Of a stretch of 64,000 nt of DNA, positions 32,126 through 41,875 are shown piece after piece; positions within the stretch are counted from its first letter, which is position 1, and each line of letters opens with the position of its first letter. The stretch is taken from contig NZ_JACOPP010000001.1 of NCBI RefSeq assembly GCF_014287895.1, positions 124,001-188,000 on the forward strand, read 5' to 3'. The stretch is from Lawsonibacter hominis. GTDB taxonomy: Bacteria; Bacillota; Clostridia; Oscillospirales; Oscillospiraceae. The notes under the pieces were generated by a model, which saw only the letters and a program-made list of their open reading frames with translations, did no database searches and was not told the origin of the DNA. The translations under genes and the position numbers were made by a program.

Positions 32126-33037
32126 TCACCTACCCGCCGTTTCCAGTCGATAGAGGTATTCAAAACCGGCCGCATTGGCATTGATGTTCGTGACGAACAG
32201 CGGCGTCCCCACCTTACCAGAAGCTTCAATCTGCCGGCGCAACAGGATTGCGCCGCCGCCCACAAAGACCACCTTACTGTAGCGAAGATCCAGCATCCGC
32301 TCCCGGAGCGTACTGAACAGGTCGTTTACAAATTCCTGTGCCAGCCGCTCCACCAAGCGCACGGCTTCAGCCGGATACGAGGTCTTCCTGCCAGCAAGAA
32401 TTGCATCCACATCGCTTTCATCCAGCAGCAGATCCAGTTCCGAGTTTCCTCTGGACCTGATCTTATTGTAGAGCAGAATCACGCCGTTTTCCAGCGAATC
32501 GCAGGAGGTAAGATCAGCTTTTCCGTTTTTCAAAAGAAGATAATCCGCCGTGAAACCGCCGATATCCAGCACCACCGCTTTCGGGTCATCCATGAGCGTG
32601 TGAAGCATGGTTGCCGCCGCCGCGTACGCCTGAGGGTAGCAAACCACATCGGTAATGCGGATGGCGTAAGGCTTATCCCGGTACACGAATTCCACGATTC
32701 CATCTCTCTTGAAATAATCGGTAAACTTTTTTGCCTGGGCGCCAAAATGTGCCGGCGGCAATCCTACCGGCAGCTGGATATTGTAGAGTTCCTGCTTACC
32801 GATTTGACGCGCCTCCAATTCCTCTGCGATAGCAATCAGCGTAAGTACAAAGAAGCGATCATCTTCCGTCTTGTCCTTCCGGAACGGGATGCGCTCGTTG
32901 GAAAGCGTGTAGTAATTTCCCCGGTATTGCAGGCTCTGGCCAAAGGGTTTTGTAATGCTCTGCTGCAGGCCGGAAACAAACGGGCTGCAGTGGACGGTTT
33001 TGATTTGCTTGTTGCCATGATCGACACCAATCAACAT
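32126..33037 (-). CDS. parM: ParM-like actin-family segregation ATPase
   Basis: A 303-residue actin-like protein: phosphate-1 loop MLIGVDHGNKQIK, the central VVLDIGGFTADYLLL nucleotide site and C-terminal VVFVGGGAILL. ParM filaments push replicated DNA copies apart in low-copy plasmids. On an integrating element it points to a period of extrachromosomal replication. It overlaps the parR start and is followed upstream by a strong terminator. Confidence 0.88.
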   Translation of the reverse strand: MLIGVDHGNKQIKTVHCSPFVSGLQQSITKPFGQSLQYRGNYYTLSNERIPFRKDKTEDDRFFVLTLIAIAEELEARQIGKQELYNIQLPVGLPPAHFGAQAKKFTDYFKRDGIVEFVYRDKPYAIRITDVVCYPQAYAAAATMLHTLMDDPKAVVLDIGGFTADYLLLKNGKADLTSCDSLENGVILLYNKIRSRGNSELDLLLDESDVDAILAGRKTSYPAEAVRLVERLAQEFVNDLFSTLRERMLDLRYSKVVFVGGGAILLRRQIEASGKVGTPLFVTNINANAAGFEYLYRLETAGR

Positions 33038-33143
33038 AGGTAGTTGCCTCCTTTTTTGCTTTATACATATCCTTTACGCCTGGATGACGCCTTTCTCAAC
33101 AGGAGGACAAAAAAACACAAAGCCTATACCATGGTAAAACAAC

Positions 33144-33183
33144 GATACCGCCGGAGAAGAATTTTTTCTTCTCCGGCGGTATC
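33144..33183 (-). terminator. Long hairpin upstream of parM
   Basis: Perfect 18-bp arms GATACCGCCGGAGAAGAA and TTCTTCTCCGGCGGTATC around TTTT. It ends the leftward operon that starts with the gene at 33214. The stretch 33038-33213 holds otherwise only the parM leader; a parC centromere may lie here, but no clear iterons were seen. Confidence 0.8.
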
Positions 33184-33213
33184 GCATCCATCCGATGTAA
33201 ATCAATATATATT

Positions 33214-33846
33214 TTATGTGTGTACGCTGTATCGAGCCTTTGCTATGTCTTCTATTCCATGCAGGATGACGGCGCCACAGATTCCTCTGCCATAAGGCGT
33301 ATACTCCTCAAAAAAGAAGCTGTACGGCTGGCTGTCATCATAGAGGACGATCTTTTCCGTACCGCGCCACTGGAAATGCTGTTCCAGGATCTTTCCCAAT
33401 TTGTGACGCAGAAGCCGGCACCCGGTAACCTCCTGGAGATTTTTCCGGCAGCGGAATTCATATCGTCGTGTTACCAGTTCCGGGATGGAGAGCTGGCGCC
33501 ACTCGGCACCATCCATATCCTCTCCCGCCCCTGCAAAAGCGCGGAATGGCTCATAGGGAAGCCGCACATTCTCTTTCCAGCCATGCACCCTGTCATTGCC
33601 ATCTTCCTGAAGCCATGTGAACCGGATCTCCAGAATCTGCGTACCATCCGGCACCTTTGTCAGCCGCAGACTGGCAAAGGAACCGCAATCACTCGTCAGT
33701 ACCCTTTTATTCGGCTCCTGCTCCAACTTTTGCAGTTCGCTGCGCAGGATGGCAAACCGATGCGGGGACTTTTTCTCCCATGAAATGGTGCGAATATAAA
33801 GCAGTTCCTTGTCGCACCGCACTTTTATCATAGTTCGGTCATTCAT
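33214..33846 (-). CDS. Hypothetical protein of the mobile element
   Basis: A 210-residue soluble protein, not recognised. It starts MNDRTMIKVRCDKELLYIRT and contains basic and aromatic strands (RFTWLQEDGNDRVHGWKENV, TRRYEFRCRKNLQEVTGC). No membrane segment or known catalytic motif is visible. It follows the large protein at 33851 by 4 bp and is last in the leftward operon, so it probably works with the two large proteins upstream. Confidence 0.7.
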   Translation of the reverse strand: MNDRTMIKVRCDKELLYIRTISWEKKSPHRFAILRSELQKLEQEPNKRVLTSDCGSFASLRLTKVPDGTQILEIRFTWLQEDGNDRVHGWKENVRLPYEPFRAFAGAGEDMDGAEWRQLSIPELVTRRYEFRCRKNLQEVTGCRLLRHKLGKILEQHFQWRGTEKIVLYDDSQPYSFFFEEYTPYGRGICGAVILHGIEDIAKARYSVHT

Positions 33847-33850
33847 ATGT

Positions 33851-36316
33851 TCATTCCTCCTTTTCAGGAAGCGCCCCTGCGGTATGCAGGGCCGCCCGTT
33901 CTACCCAAAATGCACCTTCCACATATTTTTCTTTGCGGGAGGTCGTTGCTGCGCCGCCCAGGGAATCGAGATACTGCTGCCCGTTCTTAGATTTAGAGAT
34001 ATACACATAAAACGGGCTGCTGACATACTGATCCCGTGCATAACAGTTGACATACCTCCTTGCCAGAACAGAGACTGCCCCCAGCTCCGCAGCCTTCTGC
34101 GTTGCCAGAGCGACGGCCATCTCCATGACCTCCTGCTGCTCATCGTCATTGATGCCGGAGGTGTAAATGCGCTCCAGAAACAGCACCAGCTTCTCACTGA
34201 CAATATGACCGCTCTCGGTTGAGTTCCCTCCGGCCAAATCAGCAAAAGAAAGCATCAGTTCTGTTGGCTTTTGAAACGCCCCTTTCGTCAGGCGAATGCA
34301 GGCGCGGGCCACGATTTCATCACCTTTTCTGATCAGGATGATTTTCTTGTTGGAATCAAAAGCCGCCAGCAGGCACTCGCGTTGGCTCCCCGTTCGATAA
34401 GACAAGCAGGTGCTATAGGGCAGCTCGCCTATCTGAATGGTGTGGTAGAAATCATCCGCTTCCTCGGCAATAAACTTGCCTCGATCCAACGCAAGGTTCT
34501 TTTGCCATGCGGTCTCCTGCTGCTCACTGATTGGGTGGTTTATTTCCCGGCGCAGATCGTCTGCGAAATATTTCAGCACATAGAACCGGCCCATGAGTTC
34601 AGCCTGCACGATTCTTCTGAGTGCCTCGATAGCCGCATCGTTTCCCTGCAGGTAGTTATATAGCGGAGTCACCAGGCTACTGCCTCCTCGAAGCAGGAAG
34701 TCTGTGATACAATTTTGGTTCTGTTTCACAAACTCGTCTGAAATGGAGAGGCTTTCTTTCAACTGGGCCCAATCCATATCCGTGGTCAGGACAGAGGCGC
34801 GAACCTGCGGCCAATTTTCACACCCGGCAAGCAATGGCAGGTTTCTGGCCGTAAAGACCGCATCCGTTTCCGTCTGGAGATCTGGGACAAAGGGGCAAAG
34901 CTGGGTGTAATGAAACAGCATTTGCATAGCTGTCCGCCTCGTCAGCCCGCGAATATGTCCGAATCGCTTCCGATACCATTCGCTGAACGGTTGCTCCAGC
35001 AGGCATTGAGCCAGCTGAGTCAGTTGCTCATCCTCCGTGTATCGGCTGACCAGATCCCGCTTGAGTAGCTGGCGAAGCGTGAGCATACGCTGGTCTACCG
35101 GGATCGGGGTCAGCTTTGCATACAGACGGACATAGATTTGGTCCTGCTGCCACAGCAGCCGCATCTCTTCAAAGGTGTATTGCTGTCCTTCCTCCAGGCA
35201 CTCAAAATAGCTGTCTGTGCGCTTTGCAGCATCGCAATCCTGCAAATTCTTTTCTGACAGGGAATTGAGATTGCAGTGCTCACAAAAGCAATCTTCAAAC
35301 AGGAGCGCATAGCGGCTCAGAGAAAGGAAAATCTCACTGTTCTGATCCACCAACTGTAAAAAGTGCTTTTTCCTGTGTTCCACCGCATAGACAAGGATTG
35401 GAAACTGATACGAGCGGATCGCGTCAAAATCCAGATGGAGGCAACCGGAATACAGCGCATTCAGGTAACTGACCTGGTTGCACAAGATTTCCTCACGCTG
35501 TTCTTTGTTCAGCGGTGCTTCCTGTCTGATGAACCAGTTCAGGTCATACTGTCCCGCACGGTTTTCAAACCAGCGTTGGAAAAAGATACTCAAATCGTCC
35601 GCATCATGTTCAAAGACCTCCAGCAGCTGGCGGAACTTCCCGATATCGGTCTCCCGCAGCCATTGAAGCGCTTTCAGCCGGCCAGAATCAAGAAACACGG
35701 TCACGCCCTGCTGGTACAGCAGGCCGAGGATCTTCTGCAGCGGTGTACTCTGCTCCAGAAGTACCAGCGTCTCTTTTTCGTTGCTATGCCAGTTGAACAG
35801 GCAGGCACCAAGAAATGGAAAGCGCATCATGTCCCGCTGATGTGCGGTCAGTGAAGAAAGGCCTTTCCAATCTGCAACAGGAAAAAGCCAGAGATTATCC
35901 AGAATAGCTTTTTCCTCTTCTTCGTACTTGACATAGGGCAAATAGTATTTCAAATACTCAAAAGTCAGCGCCGTTGGAACATTCAAAGACGCTGCCTCCA
36001 GTACCTGTTCCGTCGGATACTGTGTCAGGCTCTCATGGCAGTCATCTGCCGATTTGAGCATCGGTTCGATCCTGTCATCCTCGATCTCACAGGTACACAA
36101 AGCATGGTACAAATCTGCGAACTCACCGCATTCAACCAGTTTCCGCTGAATTTGGGAGCTCCTGTTTTTCTTCAGCCGCGCCTGCAGTTCCAGCCGTTCG
36201 ACCTTTTCGCACGCCCCGTCCAACTCGTTCTCAGAAAACAAGCCCGTTAGGCTCAGCATCAGGCCGTCAGTTTCCATGCGGCCCAGCAGAGACAAATGTT
36301 TCATCGTATTGGTCAT
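33851..36316 (-). CDS. Large unknown mobile-element protein, 821 residues
   Basis: Mostly helical and rich in Leu, Glu and Gln (residues 1-600), suggesting helical repeats. A cysteine pair (EDCFCEHCNL) is found in the middle. The C-terminal 200 residues form a separate globular domain (STCLSYRTGSQRECLLAAF, then IILIRKGDEIVARACIRL) whose layout loosely resembles the HHCVGNDGSGERYYERI - FIMFLRR region of the PcfJ protein at 41876. The ATG at 36316 overlaps the stop of the upstream gene and follows GGAGGTG. Co-expressed with the 706-residue protein. Function unknown. Confidence 0.75.
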   Translation of the reverse strand: MTNTMKHLSLLGRMETDGLMLSLTGLFSENELDGACEKVERLELQARLKKNRSSQIQRKLVECGEFADLYHALCTCEIEDDRIEPMLKSADDCHESLTQYPTEQVLEAASLNVPTALTFEYLKYYLPYVKYEEEEKAILDNLWLFPVADWKGLSSLTAHQRDMMRFPFLGACLFNWHSNEKETLVLLEQSTPLQKILGLLYQQGVTVFLDSGRLKALQWLRETDIGKFRQLLEVFEHDADDLSIFFQRWFENRAGQYDLNWFIRQEAPLNKEQREEILCNQVSYLNALYSGCLHLDFDAIRSYQFPILVYAVEHRKKHFLQLVDQNSEIFLSLSRYALLFEDCFCEHCNLNSLSEKNLQDCDAAKRTDSYFECLEEGQQYTFEEMRLLWQQDQIYVRLYAKLTPIPVDQRMLTLRQLLKRDLVSRYTEDEQLTQLAQCLLEQPFSEWYRKRFGHIRGLTRRTAMQMLFHYTQLCPFVPDLQTETDAVFTARNLPLLAGCENWPQVRASVLTTDMDWAQLKESLSISDEFVKQNQNCITDFLLRGGSSLVTPLYNYLQGNDAAIEALRRIVQAELMGRFYVLKYFADDLRREINHPISEQQETAWQKNLALDRGKFIAEEADDFYHTIQIGELPYSTCLSYRTGSQRECLLAAFDSNKKIILIRKGDEIVARACIRLTKGAFQKPTELMLSFADLAGGNSTESGHIVSEKLVLFLERIYTSGINDDEQQEVMEMAVALATQKAAELGAVSVLARRYVNCYARDQYVSSPFYVYISKSKNGQQYLDSLGGAATTSRKEKYVEGAFWVERAALHTAGALPEKEE

Positions 36317-38433
36317 GCTGCTGCACCTCCTTCGATCATGTTTTTCACCATATCCAATAGTTCTTGTTTTGGCCTGGTCTCGTACTTTGCCAGCATTCCG
36401 CACAGCACAAAGAAATTCTGTGTGTCTATCGGCGTCAGTTCTTGCACACAGCCGGCAGGCCATTCCAACAGTTTTTCATAGACCATATTCATGGCTTGCT
36501 GTTTATCTTCTTTGTAATAATACTTGTCTGCAAATTGAACCAAAGACATCGCACTTCCGTTATAGATCTGTTCCAACTTTTCCTTTCTTTTCAAAAATTC
36601 CTGTTGCTTTTGCAGCATCTGCTCCTGCTCTTTTTTCTCTGCAGCGGCTTTTCGGTCGGCTTCAAGTTCTTTTTTGGAATAGAACCGCTTTTTCAGGCAG
36701 TTGCCATCATAGCCTCCGCTGTTGCCCCGGGCAATCAGCTGCCGCAGGACAGAGGCCAGGGTGGGCCTGTCGTAGAGCCGCTGAATCGTCGGGTCCTTCA
36801 GTGCGCTCCAGACAAATGCCGTATAGTGTTCCGGCTCCATTTGAAAAAACGAAGAGTCCACCCATTCGTAGAGCTTTCGGTGCTCCTCTGGGCCAAGGAA
36901 AGGCCGGGCAATTATGGTGCGAAAATTTTCGTTTCCGTAACCACCAGTATTCTCGCAGAAAGATCGGTGAAAATAGAACCGATCTCCGAAAATCTCCTGC
37001 AGCTGTGTAAATCTGTATTGGTTCAGTAACTTTTCGACAAACCGATAGCATTTCCAGCTGGAAATACGCAGGGCATAGTCCCGAAGAAGCTTCAAAGGGT
37101 ATGCGTATTCACCCTCCGCTCGGTGTTTCTCAAAAAAAGCCCACAGATCGATTTTCTTCGTTTCCACCAGAAGGGTAAACGCCTCCTCGGTGTGCTGCCG
37201 AAAGCAAGTGAAATACTCCATGTAGTCGGCACCGGTCAGTTGCTTATACCGGGCAAGCCACTGTCCAGTAGTTGCCGATCCAAGCGAGCGAAGCATTTGC
37301 ATCGTGAACAATTCCAAATAGGTGTCCCGCTTTAACTCGACTGCCAGACAGTCATACTGCGGATCAAACACATCGAACCGATAATTAAATGACTGCTTGA
37401 TGTTTTGGTTCATCCAAAGGATAGTTTTGGGGGAAGACGGTGAAAGGCTTGAATTTACAGCCGCCCACAAATCCCGATTGCCCTCATATTTGATGGAGAA
37501 ATCCTTGTAGCGGGTAAATAGCCAGCCAACATATCCATAGAGCGAATCCGGCAATGCTTCCGGGCAGTTGAGCAACATCTTGCAGCACGCCGCCGCAAGT
37601 TTCTCGGCAGGAATGCTGTTAGAGGATAGCCGATAAGAAATTCTATCCATCCACATTGCGAGTGAGTTTGCCAGAATGATTTCATCTGCTCCGTACCCAG
37701 CTGCGGTCAAAACTGCAAACTCCCGGCTGTCCTGTTTCATATTCATACAAGGAAGCTTTACCAGTGTTCGCAATACAAGATCTGCCTTTGACCGGCAGGC
37801 CTTCACCTGCTCAGTGTATGTGCGGATAAACCACTCCAGCACACCACAGTTAAAAGCCAGCGGCATCGTCCGCTCCGGACCAAACAACCGGAGCAGCTGT
37901 GCGTGCATCACCTGATATCCTTCCTCCCGGTCATCAAACAGAGAAAGGACAAACAAGGCTTCTTCTGTCTTGGTGTATTCCGTCTTTGCCAGGGCATCCA
38001 ACAGGGCACGCTGGCGCACAGTATCTTCCTCCAGATGATACAGAGCACCGCTCAGGTACACATCCCCATCAGCAATTCGCCGGATTTTCTGGAGAAAGCC
38101 ACTACGCTGACTGCCCACAAACATCTGGTCTGCGTGGAGTGTGCGTGTAACGGCAAGTGCCAGTGCCAATGCACGGACAATACGGATATCTGTGCCCAAC
38201 TTTTCCTCAAACCGCTCCAGCACCTCTCCAGGATAGCGCAGGCTATACTGCTCAAAATAGATAGAGACATCCACATCTTGCTGCCAAATCTGGGCAGCTT
38301 CAATCTGGCGATAGTGCATCCTTGCCTTGTCGTCCTGAGAAGTCTGTACCACCAGTTCGGCAAAAGCATGATACAATGTCAGATCAATGGCTTTCTGATA
38401 GGCCGCGTATGCCGGCATAATTTCTTGATTCAC
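36313..38433 (-). CDS. Large unknown mobile-element protein, 706 residues
   Basis: Starts at a GTG (VNQEIMPAYAAYQKAIDL) with AAAGGAGGG upstream. Almost entirely predicted helix, with TPR/HEAT-like character. A strongly charged coiled-coil lies near residues 590-635 (KKELEADRKAAAEKKEQEQM). No enzyme motif seen. It overlaps the 821-residue protein by 4 bp; the two were probably made as a complex. Similar pairs are known to me only as conserved hypotheticals of clostridial integrative elements. Confidence 0.75.
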   Translation of the reverse strand: MNQEIMPAYAAYQKAIDLTLYHAFAELVVQTSQDDKARMHYRQIEAAQIWQQDVDVSIYFEQYSLRYPGEVLERFEEKLGTDIRIVRALALALAVTRTLHADQMFVGSQRSGFLQKIRRIADGDVYLSGALYHLEEDTVRQRALLDALAKTEYTKTEEALFVLSLFDDREEGYQVMHAQLLRLFGPERTMPLAFNCGVLEWFIRTYTEQVKACRSKADLVLRTLVKLPCMNMKQDSREFAVLTAAGYGADEIILANSLAMWMDRISYRLSSNSIPAEKLAAACCKMLLNCPEALPDSLYGYVGWLFTRYKDFSIKYEGNRDLWAAVNSSLSPSSPKTILWMNQNIKQSFNYRFDVFDPQYDCLAVELKRDTYLELFTMQMLRSLGSATTGQWLARYKQLTGADYMEYFTCFRQHTEEAFTLLVETKKIDLWAFFEKHRAEGEYAYPLKLLRDYALRISSWKCYRFVEKLLNQYRFTQLQEIFGDRFYFHRSFCENTGGYGNENFRTIIARPFLGPEEHRKLYEWVDSSFFQMEPEHYTAFVWSALKDPTIQRLYDRPTLASVLRQLIARGNSGGYDGNCLKKRFYSKKELEADRKAAAEKKEQEQMLQKQQEFLKRKEKLEQIYNGSAMSLVQFADKYYYKEDKQQAMNMVYEKLLEWPAGCVQELTPIDTQNFFVLCGMLAKYETRPKQELLDMVKNMIEGGAAA

Positions 38434-38453
38434 AGTTGTCCCTCCTTTCGTGA

Positions 38454-38678
38454 TTACCTGGGCCAGTGGCCCCCAGTGGAGTAGTTCCATTCGATGGTTC
38501 CATCGTCGTACTGGAGAATTCCATGCGCCTGCAGGCTCCAGCCATCGCGCACTCGCGTGAAGAGCGCTGTCGTTTCACACGGCCGGATTGCTTCGGCAAC
38601 ACTGGTGCAACGATATTCACTGCCGTTGCGATTGGTATAAGTCTGGTTCACGATTGGCGTAATATAGGTTCTATCCAT
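38454..38678 (-). CDS. Small hypothetical protein, 74 residues
   Basis: Starts MDRTYITPIVNQTYTNRNGS with GGAGGAATT upstream. It contains EYRCTSVAEAIRPC and ends WEYNYSTGGHWPR-like (EWNYSTGGHW), a beta-rich domain seen as small conserved hypotheticals in such elements. First gene after the ligase terminator, so it may lead the 38.7-33.2 kb operon. Confidence 0.7.
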   Translation of the reverse strand: MDRTYITPIVNQTYTNRNGSEYRCTSVAEAIRPCETTALFTRVRDGWSLQAHGILQYDDGTIEWNYSTGGHWPR

Positions 38679-38695
38679 ATCAATTCCTCCATAAA

Positions 38696-38734
38696 AACAG
38701 GAGGAGAGCGCCGATTTTTGGCACTCTCCCTGTT
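38696..38734 (-). terminator. Terminator after the accessory ligase
   Basis: AACAGGGAGAGTGCC pairs with GGCGCTCTCCTCCTGTT (minus strand) with a small bulge, followed by TTTTTA. Confidence 0.75.
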
Positions 38735-38754
38735 GTTATTGACTGGCCGGGTGT

Positions 38755-40773
38755 TCAGGCCACGCCTGCCATACGGAAAAATTCCTGCGGTTCCAGCACA
38801 GGGATACCCAGCTCCCGCGCCTTGGACAGTTTGCTGCCGGCCTTCTCGCCGCAGACCAGATAGTGGGTCTTACGGGTCACCGAGCTGCCAGCAATCGCCC
38901 CCAGCGAGGCGATCAGGCTGTTCATCTCATCGCGGGTGTAGGGTTCCACCTTTCCGGTCACCACAATGGTTTTCCCGGCAAAGGGATTGTCCTGCGTGTT
39001 GTTTTTCGCAACCGGCTGCACCGGCTTCTGGATCATCATCATCTGCAATTCCTCCCAAATACAGAAATTTTCTTCTTTGCTGAACCACTCATGAATATTA
39101 TTGTGCAGCGTATCTCCAAAGTCCGGGAGCTGCCGGAAGTCGTACCCGGCATAAACGGCATCCCGGAACTCGTCCAGATTACCGTGGAATACCTGGCAAA
39201 GAACGCCGCTGGCGGTGTTGCCGATCATGGGGATGTCCATAGCAATTACATACCGCTCAAAGGTCGTATTCCGGCTCTGCTGAATAGCACTCCAAAGGCG
39301 CTGCCAGGATCTTTCTCCAAAGCCGTCCATACGCACCAGCTCGTCTTTATGCTGATCCAACCGGTAGATGTCCAGATAGCTGTGAATCCAGCCCCGGCCA
39401 ATCAATTTTTCCAGCGTTGCTTCGGACAGTCCCTCAATATTCATCGCCTTTTTGCCGACAAAATGGACAAACTGCTTGAGCTTTCTCGTCTCGCAGCCAG
39501 CATTGTCGCAGAACAGCGTCTTGATCGTGCGTTCCTCGCCGTTCTCATTGCGCCCTCTGGTTTCGTGGATACGGGTGGGTTCCCCGCAGCAAGGGCACCG
39601 GTGAGGGTATGCGCTTTCCAGCACAAAGCCGCCGCGGTCCAGATTGTCTTCCACATGAGGAATGATGAGATTCCTTTTCGATACCAAAATGCGGTTTCCC
39701 GGCATCAGCTCCAGATCTTCAATAAAGGAAAGATTGTGCAGGCTCGCTCTGGACACCTCACAGCCATCGATTTCCACCGGCGCAAAGACTGCGACCGGGG
39801 CAATCTCGCCGGTGCGTCCGGGCGTCCATTCAATCATCTGAAGCTTTGTTTCAAACAGATCATCCTCAAATTTGAACGCCAGTCCGTCCTTATAGTGGTG
39901 GCCTGTACGCCCGCAGCTTTTGGCGAAGGCCACATCATTGTAGGTGACAACGATGCCGTCGATAGGAATATCCTTGTCTCTGGCATACTGCTGCAGCTGC
40001 TTGATTCCATCCTCCGCCTCTGCCTGCGTCAGCGTTCGCTTGGTCACCAGATACTTGCAGGGGGTAAATCCCAGCGCAGAGAGCTCTTTCAGCCGCTCCG
40101 ACTTGCGCGGCAGGTTTTCAAATCCCTCCAGCACAGTGAACGGCATGAACATCAGACGCCGCTCCATACAGGTCTTGGCATCCAGCAGGCGTACCGAGCC
40201 AGCCGCCAGATTGCGTCCGTTTTTGTAGGTCTCTCCGTTATTGTCCACCAGCGAGGCCTTCAGCTGTTCAAAATCGCTGGGTCGAATGAATGCCTCTCCA
40301 GTGATCACCAGACGATCTTCATATCGGATATGCGCAGGTATGCCGCCAATGGCGCGGGTATTGTGGGTCACGATTTCGCCCACTTCCCCATCGCCTCGGG
40401 TAGCAGCTTCCAGCAATTCGCCACCCTCATAGGTTAACTTGATGGTGAGCCCGTCCAGTTTGAGCATGAACATCACTTGATGCTCGCCCATGAAGCGGCA
40501 CACCTCCACAATGTTTTTTTCCTTATCCAGCGACAGCAGCGGGATTGGATGGTTGGTTTTCTCCAGCTTGCTGATTGCCGGATACCCCACCGTACTGGTA
40601 GGAGAGTTCGCCATCTGGATGCCCGTCTGCCGCTCCAGGTCTTGAAGTTCCTCAAACAGCCGATCATAGACAGCATCACTGATGTTGGGCGCATTGAGAT
40701 TGTAATACTCATGGCGATAACGGTTGAGCCGGGCAGTCAGATCCTGCTGTTTCCTTATCAATTCCTGATTCAT
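38755..40773 (-). CDS. ligA: NAD-dependent DNA ligase, element-borne
   Basis: A 672-residue complete LigA: NAD-binding Ia domain (residues 1-70, with YRHEYY), adenylation lysine in KLDGLTIKLTY, TRGDG, OB fold, a four-Cys zinc finger (CPCCGEP ... FCDNAGCETRKL), helix-hairpin-helix repeats and a C-terminal BRCT domain (FAGKTIVVTGKVEPYTRDEMNS). It seals nicks during replication or transfer of the element. Its divergence from typical housekeeping LigA and its element neighbours indicate a second, accessory copy. The ATG at 40773 has GGAGGTAG upstream and overlaps the previous stop. Confidence 0.92.
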   Translation of the reverse strand: MNQELIRKQQDLTARLNRYRHEYYNLNAPNISDAVYDRLFEELQDLERQTGIQMANSPTSTVGYPAISKLEKTNHPIPLLSLDKEKNIVEVCRFMGEHQVMFMLKLDGLTIKLTYEGGELLEAATRGDGEVGEIVTHNTRAIGGIPAHIRYEDRLVITGEAFIRPSDFEQLKASLVDNNGETYKNGRNLAAGSVRLLDAKTCMERRLMFMPFTVLEGFENLPRKSERLKELSALGFTPCKYLVTKRTLTQAEAEDGIKQLQQYARDKDIPIDGIVVTYNDVAFAKSCGRTGHHYKDGLAFKFEDDLFETKLQMIEWTPGRTGEIAPVAVFAPVEIDGCEVSRASLHNLSFIEDLELMPGNRILVSKRNLIIPHVEDNLDRGGFVLESAYPHRCPCCGEPTRIHETRGRNENGEERTIKTLFCDNAGCETRKLKQFVHFVGKKAMNIEGLSEATLEKLIGRGWIHSYLDIYRLDQHKDELVRMDGFGERSWQRLWSAIQQSRNTTFERYVIAMDIPMIGNTASGVLCQVFHGNLDEFRDAVYAGYDFRQLPDFGDTLHNNIHEWFSKEENFCIWEELQMMMIQKPVQPVAKNNTQDNPFAGKTIVVTGKVEPYTRDEMNSLIASLGAIAGSSVTRKTHYLVCGEKAGSKLSKARELGIPVLEPQEFFRMAGVA

Positions 40774-41093
40774 CACGCTACCTCCTCATTCAGTACACAA
40801 AACGCAATGATCAGCGTTTCTTTTCTGTTGCCGCCGTAGGTGAACGAACTGCACACACCATTTTCAAATGTCCAGGTGCTGGCCGGCCCCCACCAGAGCA
40901 TGGCGCCGCGGCCATTATTGCCGGCATCGATCTTGTCAGCCGGCTGATTCAACACCTTCGTGCAAAATCCATTTGAGGTAATCCATGTGACCTCACGCAG
41001 TTGATTGATGCACTCCGTTCGGCGATGATCAACGATTTGCAGACGGATTCCGGGCCGCAGCGCGCGTTTCAGCTGATTCAAATTTTCGATCAT
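40773..41093 (-). CDS. Hypothetical protein, 106 residues
   Basis: Starts MIENLNQLKRALRPGIRLQI and has a compact, aromatic-rich middle (AMLWWGPASTWTFENGVCSSF). Overlaps the ligase start. Not recognised; possibly a small beta domain common to element operons. Confidence 0.7.
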   Translation of the reverse strand: MIENLNQLKRALRPGIRLQIVDHRRTECINQLREVTWITSNGFCTKVLNQPADKIDAGNNGRGAMLWWGPASTWTFENGVCSSFTYGGNRKETLIIAFCVLNEEVA

Positions 41094-41314
41094 GCGACAT
41101 TCTCCTTACTGTTCCGTTTTTCCTTGATAGCGTAGCGGCCAAAATTCAATTCATGGATAATGCGTTGGATCACTTCGTCATCATCCCATGCGGCAAAAAG
41201 AGAAGTCCGCTCCGGCCCTTCCCCCACATGGACACTCATCTGTCCACCATAGATCTGCATCAACACATCCGTGCATTGGGCACAGACGATTGACAAATTT
41301 CCAAGCTGTTTCAT
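41090..41314 (-). CDS. Small hypothetical protein, 74 residues
   Basis: Starts MKQLGNLSIVCAQCTDVLMQ with AAGGAG at ideal spacing, so the long frame to 41473 is rejected. An isolated CxxC (CAQC) might bind metal, but a second pair is missing. Overlaps the next gene by 4 bp. Confidence 0.65.
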   Translation of the reverse strand: MKQLGNLSIVCAQCTDVLMQIYGGQMSVHVGEGPERTSLFAAWDDDEVIQRIIHELNFGRYAIKEKRNSKENVA

Positions 41315-41327
41315 AATTTCTCCTTGT

Positions 41328-41810
41328 TCACACAACATGCAGCCAAACCATGACATGACGGCGAAGGTCTGCAGTCGCATAATGCTTTCTGATATTGACG
41401 GGACGGTAGTGCCCATCCAAATCGCATTCAACGCTTTGCTCCACTCGGCCTTTATCCCGGGCCAGTTCTTCACGAACCGCCTGCAAAATACATAGGCGAG
41501 TTTTCAATGTGTCGCTTTCTCTGCAACGAAGCGAAGGGCAATACACATATTCGTGCGGGTTCTCTTTGAGCATGAAGCCATAGGTCATATACTGACGGCA
41601 TTTACGCTCCCGCTCCCGTTCGATGTGCTTCACATAGTCCACGGCGCTTTTAACCCCCTCTGTCAAACAGAGGTATCCCATCTTCTGGCGCTGTTCATCG
41701 GACAGAGAAATCTCATCCTTCTTCTGCCCCGGCAACCCCTTATAGATGTGGAAGCTCTCGGGAGCATAACGATAACCGCGGATGTTGTACTCAAATTTCA
41801 ATTTGCTCAA
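41328..41810 (-). CDS. Hypothetical protein, 160 residues
   Basis: TTG start (SKLKFEYNIRGYRYAPESF) with AAAGGGG upstream. It has a basic, helical centre (YVKHIERERERKCRQY) and a C-terminal YATADLRRHVMVWLHVV. No family recognised. In the leftward element operon. Confidence 0.6.
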   Translation of the reverse strand: MSKLKFEYNIRGYRYAPESFHIYKGLPGQKKDEISLSDEQRQKMGYLCLTEGVKSAVDYVKHIERERERKCRQYMTYGFMLKENPHEYVYCPSLRCRESDTLKTRLCILQAVREELARDKGRVEQSVECDLDGHYRPVNIRKHYATADLRRHVMVWLHVV

Positions 41811-41875
41811 TGTAAAACCCCTTTCTTAAATGAATGGCCGAACGCCCCAAGGGACGCCCGGCCATTGAACCTGTC

